From Bacteroides stercorirosoris (GTDB lineage: Bacteria > Bacteroidota > Bacteroidia > Bacteroidales > Bacteroidaceae): 64,000 nucleotides of DNA. The DNA lies in contig NZ_FQZN01000002.1 in NCBI RefSeq assembly GCF_900142015.1, forward strand, positions 305,690-369,689, given 5' to 3'. The position numbers were made by a program, and so were the translations under genes. The notes beneath the pieces were generated by a model. That model ran no database searches, was not told the origin of the DNA, and saw only the letters and a program-made list of their open reading frames with translations. Below are positions 62,527-64,000 of the stretch, one piece after another (the stretch's first letter is position 1; every line of letters begins with the position of its first letter).

Positions 62527-63252
62527 ATGAGAAAATTACTATTATTGTGTGCCCTATTAGTGGGCGCCTGCCTTCACTGCATGGCACAAAACTACACTGA
62601 AGTTGTTTATCTGAAAAACGGAAGTATTATCCGCGGTATTATCATCGAGCAAGTGCCGAACAGCTCTTTAAAAATACAAACCGCCGATGGAAGTATTTTT
62701 GCTTATTCAATGGATGAAGTTGAGAAAATCACAAAAGAGTTAGGTACTTCTAGATCTAAGTATCAACAAGCCGGAGATACAAATACCTTTATCGGAGAAA
62801 GAAGCTCCTTAAGAGGTTACAAAGGCTTTATTGAAACCGGTTTTACTTTTGACATCAGTGATTACGGTGCCGACCGGGTAGAGTTATTGACTACACATGG
62901 TTATCAGTTTAATAACTACTTGTTTGTCGGAGGTGGTGTCGGAGTAAACTACTACACAGATGCGGATTTGACCTCTTTCCCTGTATTTGCCAGCTTCAGA
63001 GCAAACTTTACCAATAAAAGGATTACGCCGTTTGGTGATATTAAGACCGGATATGCGTTTGGTGATACAGAAGGAGCTTTCTGTACAATAGGCATTGGCG
63101 TACGTCTCGGACTTGCCAAAAAGAAAGCGATGAATCTTAAACTGGAATATACGTATCAGGAATACGATTACAGTGGCTATTATGGCAGCTACTATTATTA
63201 TGAGAGTGAATCCACAAGTGGTATTGGACTCAAGGTAGGTTTTGAATTCTAA
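62527..63252 (+). CDS. Outer-membrane beta-barrel-type protein
   Basis: 241 residues with a signal peptide ending CMAQN. The mature N-terminus EVVYLKNGSIIRGIIIEQVP...IQTADGSIFAYSMDEVEKIT is a short domain widespread in Bacteroidetes surface proteins. From about residue 95 on, the chain is glycine- and tyrosine-rich with alternating strands and ends LKVGFEF, with terminal Phe as in outer-membrane barrels. A tyrosine-rich segment (YSGYYGSYYYYESES) lies just before the last strand. Function unknown. A terminator at 63326-63358 follows. Confidence 0.82.
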   Translation: MRKLLLLCALLVGACLHCMAQNYTEVVYLKNGSIIRGIIIEQVPNSSLKIQTADGSIFAYSMDEVEKITKELGTSRSKYQQAGDTNTFIGERSSLRGYKGFIETGFTFDISDYGADRVELLTTHGYQFNNYLFVGGGVGVNYYTDADLTSFPVFASFRANFTNKRITPFGDIKTGYAFGDTEGAFCTIGIGVRLGLAKKKAMNLKLEYTYQEYDYSGYYGSYYYYESESTSGIGLKVGFEF

Positions 63253-63325
63253 ATGAAATAATCCCAATAAACAAGAAACCGGATTGAAGCTATTACAGTG
63301 GGATATTCCTAAAATAATAAAATTT

Positions 63326-63358
63326 AAGGCAACTAATTCATTGCGAGTTAGTTGCCTT
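63326..63358 (+). terminator. Terminator after the beta-barrel gene
   Basis: AAGGCAACTAA (63326-63336) pairs perfectly with TTAGTTGCCTT (63348-63358), followed by a T-run. It lies between the barrel gene and the insertion sequence. Confidence 0.85.
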
Positions 63359-63361
63359 TTT

Positions 63362-63431
63362 TGTATCTTTAAGCATTCCCCCCAAAAAACGGTTTGACGG
63401 CCAAAACGGGGGTAATCTAAACTAAAAACAC
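63362..63431. mobile_element. Probable left end of an insertion sequence
   Basis: The DNA between the terminator and the transposase ATG contains CATTCCCCCC and AACGGGGGTAATC, which can pair (CCCCC/GGGGG), as transposase-proximal IS ends often do. The exact terminal repeat cannot be set because the right end is outside the window. Confidence 0.4.
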
Positions 63432-64000
63432 ATGGTAAAGATACAAAAAATCTCAGAAATCGAACCTCGTTTAGGTTTTACCGAGTTCGATATGCTAAAA
63501 AAATATCGTCAAAGTTTTGCTACGAGTGAATTAGGTCGCCTCCATGCTCTGTTTCCTTTCTCGGAACTGGCCCGACAAATGCATTTGAAGTCCTCTGCTT
63601 TGGGTCGTAAAAGTTATTTTTCTCCTGAGGGTAAAATAGCCTTGATGCTCCTGAAGTCCTATACCAACTTTTCAGATTCACAACTGATTGAACATTTAAA
63701 CGGGAATATTCATTACCAGTTATTTTGTGGTGTTCAGATTGATCCGCTTCATCCACTGACCAATCCTAAAATCGTCAGTGCAATTCGTCAGGAACTGGCG
63801 GATCGCCTTGATATTGAGTCCCTCCAGGCTATTTTAGCTGACCATTGGAAACCTTATCTTGAGAACCTTCATGTCTGTATGACGGATGCCACCTGTTATG
63901 AAAGTCATCTGCGTTTCCCTACTGATGTCAAACTCTTATGGGAAGGTATTGTATGGCTTCATCGTCATCTGTGCAAACATTGCCGGAGATTGCACATACA
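63432..64000 (+). CDS. Transposase (IS1182/IS5-like DDE family), 3' end outside window
   Basis: 189 residues are present before the edge. The N-terminus (FTEFDMLKKYRQSF, FSELARQMHL, YFSPEGKIALMLLKSYTNFSDSQLIEHLNGN) is the DUF772-like DNA-binding part of IS1182/IS5-type transposases. CMTDATCYESHLRFPTDVKLLWE carries the first catalytic Asp and the conserved P-T-D-x-K-L-L-W motif. The frame is open to the end, so whether the element is intact is not known. It marks the right boundary of the aryl-polyene region. Confidence 0.88.
   Translation, partial: MVKIQKISEIEPRLGFTEFDMLKKYRQSFATSELGRLHALFPFSELARQMHLKSSALGRKSYFSPEGKIALMLLKSYTNFSDSQLIEHLNGNIHYQLFCGVQIDPLHPLTNPKIVSAIRQELADRLDIESLQAILADHWKPYLENLHVCMTDATCYESHLRFPTDVKLLWEGIVWLHRHLCKHCRRLHI

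Noticed and set aside
1..64000. CRISPR array, rRNA operon or prophage
   Set aside because: No regularly spaced repeats, no rRNA-like sequence and no phage structural genes were seen.

Overview
The window is chromosomal DNA from a Bacteroides-type bacterium. Promoters fit the Bacteroidales sigma consensus (TTTG or TTG, about 19-21 bases, then TAnnTTTG). The gene content is also typical: NigD-like and coiled-coil CKDYDDD lipoproteins, a bactofilin, an rsfS-ftsH-cdsA block and a parA-parB-DUF5683-mltD-rsh block. I cannot name the species. Of the listed genes only the two at the window edges are cut: an alpha-2-macroglobulin gene on the left and an insertion-sequence transposase on the right.

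Positions 1-11700 are accessory, surface-related DNA, all on the minus strand. They hold the alpha-2-macroglobulin-like protein, a compact transcription unit that seems to encode only two tiny cationic peptides, a small lipoprotein, and a 1064-residue coiled-coil surface lipoprotein. Upstream of the large lipoprotein is a 1.4 kb segment bounded by perfect 26-bp inverted repeats with a GTTAC(N7)GTAAC core. The segment carries its own tyrosine recombinase and one outward promoter. As sequenced, that promoter points away from the lipoprotein into a terminator, so this reads as a phase-variable switch in the OFF state.

Positions 11700-39330 are mostly housekeeping genes: pepD, a flippase-like membrane protein, rsmA, mgtE, a DUF349 protein, an AICAR-transformylase-like protein, an L,D-transpeptidase-like protein, tRNA-Gln(CTG), rsfS-ftsH-cdsA, a NigD-like protein, surE-lpxB, a WG-repeat protein with a TonB-domain membrane protein, an HU-like protein, parA-parB-DUF5683-mltD, rsh and a bactofilin. 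Between the TonB-domain gene and the HU gene lies a rod-shaped structured RNA candidate (6S-like). The HU gene start region carries a triple AAGATG-N-CATCTT palindrome. Several extragenic repeats separate operons.

Positions 39436-61872 hold about 20 tightly packed, often overlapping plus-strand genes that form an aryl-polyene-type lipid biosynthetic cluster. An aromatic amino acid (probably tyrosine) ammonia-lyase and an AMP-forming ligase would supply an aryl starter. Three ketosynthases, a cysteine-less ketosynthase homologue, a ketoreductase, two dehydratases and two carrier proteins would build the polyene. Methyltransferases, acyltransferases, a glycosyltransferase, a LolA-like protein and a lipoprotein, plus an MMPL transporter fused to an acyltransferase and a methyltransferase, would modify, anchor and export it. 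A deacetylase, an FAD oxidoreductase and a C45 Ntn acyltransferase/hydrolase are less expected members. Two envelope-protein genes with their own promoter follow, and an insertion sequence begins near 63400.
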